Assembly: GCA_010672185.1 (NCBI GenBank)
Contig: JAAHHL010000355.1
Location: 1-7,033 of the forward strand
Direction: 5' to 3'
DNA: 7,033 nt
Source: Caldora sp. SIO3E6
Lineage (GTDB): Bacteria > Cyanobacteriota > Cyanobacteriia > Cyanobacteriales > Coleofasciculaceae
Shown: positions 6,062 through 7,033 of the stretch, piece by piece
How the letters are laid out: each line of letters begins with the position of its first letter
Numbering within the stretch: the first letter of the stretch is position 1
Translations under genes and position numbers: made by a program
Notes under the pieces: generated by a model
Database searches by the model: none
Told to the model about the DNA's origin: nothing
Seen by the model: only the letters and a program-made list of their open reading frames with translations

Positions 6062-6158
6062 CCGCCAGGGAGGTTAGGACAACACCAAACGCTGAAACCT
6101 TGACCTGTCAATCTCTTCCCTTCTGCCTTCTGCCCTCTGCCCTCTGCCTTTTGCTATA
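6054..6158. repeat. Possible small intergenic element bounded by TATAGCAA / TTGCTATA
   Basis: An 8-bp perfect inverted repeat (6054-6061 and 6151-6158) encloses 105 bp without a gene. The heptamer array at 6121-6148 is near its right end. The arms are short, so chance pairing is possible; the TATAGCAACCGCC start resembles a recurrent cyanobacterial intergenic motif, from memory. Confidence 0.35.
6121..6148. repeat. Heptameric tandem repeat TTCTGCC/CTCTGCC, 4 units
   Basis: Two TTCTGCC units are followed by two CTCTGCC units. The reverse complement is GGCAGAA/GGCAGAG, the same family as the GGCAGGA array after tpsB, in inverted orientation. It lies in the spacer between the antitoxin-like and DUF928 genes. 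Confidence 0.85.
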
Positions 6159-6210
6159 GTTTGACACTCAACAAAGCCAACAAATACAAAAAAACAGAGG
6201 ATTGGGTTGA

Positions 6211-6963
6211 TTAATCTTCTGAGGGCACTAATTCTGAGTTAACAAAGGGTTCTTGGGCAAACTCTGCTAAGCCTAAAGATTCCAAAAGCTTAACCCAAGC
6301 ATCCTTGAGTTTCTCATCTTCTGGATTAGCAGCATAAAGTTCAGCCAAGTTATTAATTGCATCGTACCAAATACCATGTTCCTTGTAAGCAATATACTCC
6401 TGACTCGGTAAAGACTCTAACTGACTCTGAAGTTCCGGGGTTATCGACTTCCGTTGTACCCAACCATTGAATCCCACATCAGGTTCACCAGTTTGGTTGA
6501 GTTTACAGTCAAGCTGGAGATACCAACGATAGTTTTCTCCAGATTTGAGAGCATATTCTGGCTTGGAGGGGATTTTGATTTTGATAATTCCTGGTCTTTG
6601 AGTTAGCTTGAGGGAAGTTTTGTAAATAGTTTGCCGCTCTCTGCCATCAAGGAGCAAAAATTCTATTTGGCGGATATCTTCTGGGGAGTAGGGAATATAA
6701 AACCAAAAAGTAGGATATTCCGAAAGGGTAAAATCACTCTTGTTATTAGCATGTAAAGCTGCTAAAGGTTTCTGAATCTTGGTTTTACAAGTAGTTCCAG
6801 GACGTGTGGTTCCAGGCTGCGAAGGAGCTTGAGGTGTGCCTGTATCTGGTGGTGTTGGCAGATCAGAATTAGCTTGTTTGCTAAGTTGTGTTAGTCCTAC
6901 TAGGGGATTACTAATTAGGCTCACTAAGGAGACGCTAAAAGCGAATATAAGTTTAATTTTCAT
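6211..6963 (-). CDS. DUF928 family exported protein of unknown function
   Basis: The product has 250 residues. Residues 1 to about 25 look like a signal peptide (MKIK, then a hydrophobic core), though the cleavage site is not classical. A Pro/Thr/Ser-rich linker follows (about 34-57). The DUF928 core runs about 64-240, with hallmark segments as I recall them: LSEYPTFWFYIP (80-91), IEFLLLDGRERQTIYKTSL, ENYRWYLQLDC (143-153), GWVQR (167-171) and GIWYDAINNLAEL (197-209). Cys59 and Cys153 could pair in the periplasm. The function is unknown. In cyanobacteria DUF928 genes are often seen near CHAT-domain and haemagglutinin-type genes, which fits this window, although here the gene is on the opposite strand. 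The start codon at 6963-6961 touches a TTGGTTG array that occupies the visible leader, so no Shine-Dalgarno is present. Confidence 0.88.
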   Translation of the reverse strand: MKIKLIFAFSVSLVSLISNPLVGLTQLSKQANSDLPTPPDTGTPQAPSQPGTTRPGTTCKTKIQKPLAALHANNKSDFTLSEYPTFWFYIPYSPEDIRQIEFLLLDGRERQTIYKTSLKLTQRPGIIKIKIPSKPEYALKSGENYRWYLQLDCKLNQTGEPDVGFNGWVQRKSITPELQSQLESLPSQEYIAYKEHGIWYDAINNLAELYAANPEDEKLKDAWVKLLESLGLAEFAQEPFVNSELVPSED

Positions 6964-7030
6964 TGGTTGTTGGTTGTTGGTTGTTGGTTGTTGGTTGTTG
7001 GTTGTTGGTTGTTGGTTGTTGGTTGTTGGT
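6963..7030. repeat. Heptameric tandem repeat TTGGTTG, 9 units plus a partial
   Basis: There are nine identical TTGGTTG units and a terminal TTGGT. On the minus strand this is a CAACCAA array forming the entire visible 5' leader of the DUF928 gene; the last unit supplies the first base of its ATG. The leader is purine/C-rich with no G on the sense strand in the repeat, so it is unstructured and lacks a ribosome-binding site. The identical units suggest recent expansion. Confidence 0.95.
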
Positions 7031-7033
7031 GAG

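Noticed and set aside
6180..6210. Terminator after the DUF928 gene
   Set aside because: The minus strand has a run of seven T, but no stable stem precedes it.

Overview
The window looks like chromosomal DNA from a cyanobacterium, probably a filamentous, repeat-rich one. There are four HIP1 octamers (GCGATCGC at 1662, 3681, 4194 and 5545). Nearly every gene border carries a short heptameric tandem repeat. The gene set is also typical of cyanobacteria: a two-partner-secretion pair, a TPR-CHAT protein and a DUF928 protein. The genus cannot be fixed from the sequence alone.

Layout, left to right. (1) 2-496 (+) is the C-terminal end of a filamentous-haemagglutinin-type exoprotein (TpsA); its stop codon lies in the first unit of a GGATAAT-type heptamer array. 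(2) 497-1038 has no gene and is mostly repeats: that array, a perfect-length 87-bp tandem duplication with an internal hairpin, an ATTCYCC heptamer array, and a 33-base perfect palindrome. (3) 1039-2940 (+) encodes an outer-membrane TpsB transporter of the ShlB/FhaC/HecB family. (4) A GGCAGGA heptamer array and a GCGTCCCC octamer repeat separate it from, or enter the 5' end of, a large TPR-CHAT gene (about 3033-5471, +) with an export signal. (5) 5472-5730 holds another GGATAAT/TGATAAT array, a HIP1 site and a MITE-like element with a nested palindrome. (6) 5731-5994 (-) encodes a small antitoxin-like protein with no visible toxin partner. (7) 6211-6963 (-) encodes an exported DUF928 protein whose start codon touches a TTGGTTG heptamer array running almost to the window edge.

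How the genes may work together. TpsA and TpsB form a recognisable secretion pair: TpsB should export the beta-helical TpsA across the outer membrane. The CHAT protein has intact candidate His and Cys catalytic residues behind an N-terminal signal or anchor. The DUF928 protein also has a signal-like N-terminus. An envelope module in which a periplasmic CHAT peptidase acts on the secreted adhesin, its transporter or another envelope target is plausible, but this is inference from context. The heptamer arrays touching start and stop codons are the most unusual structural feature and may affect expression or reading frame.
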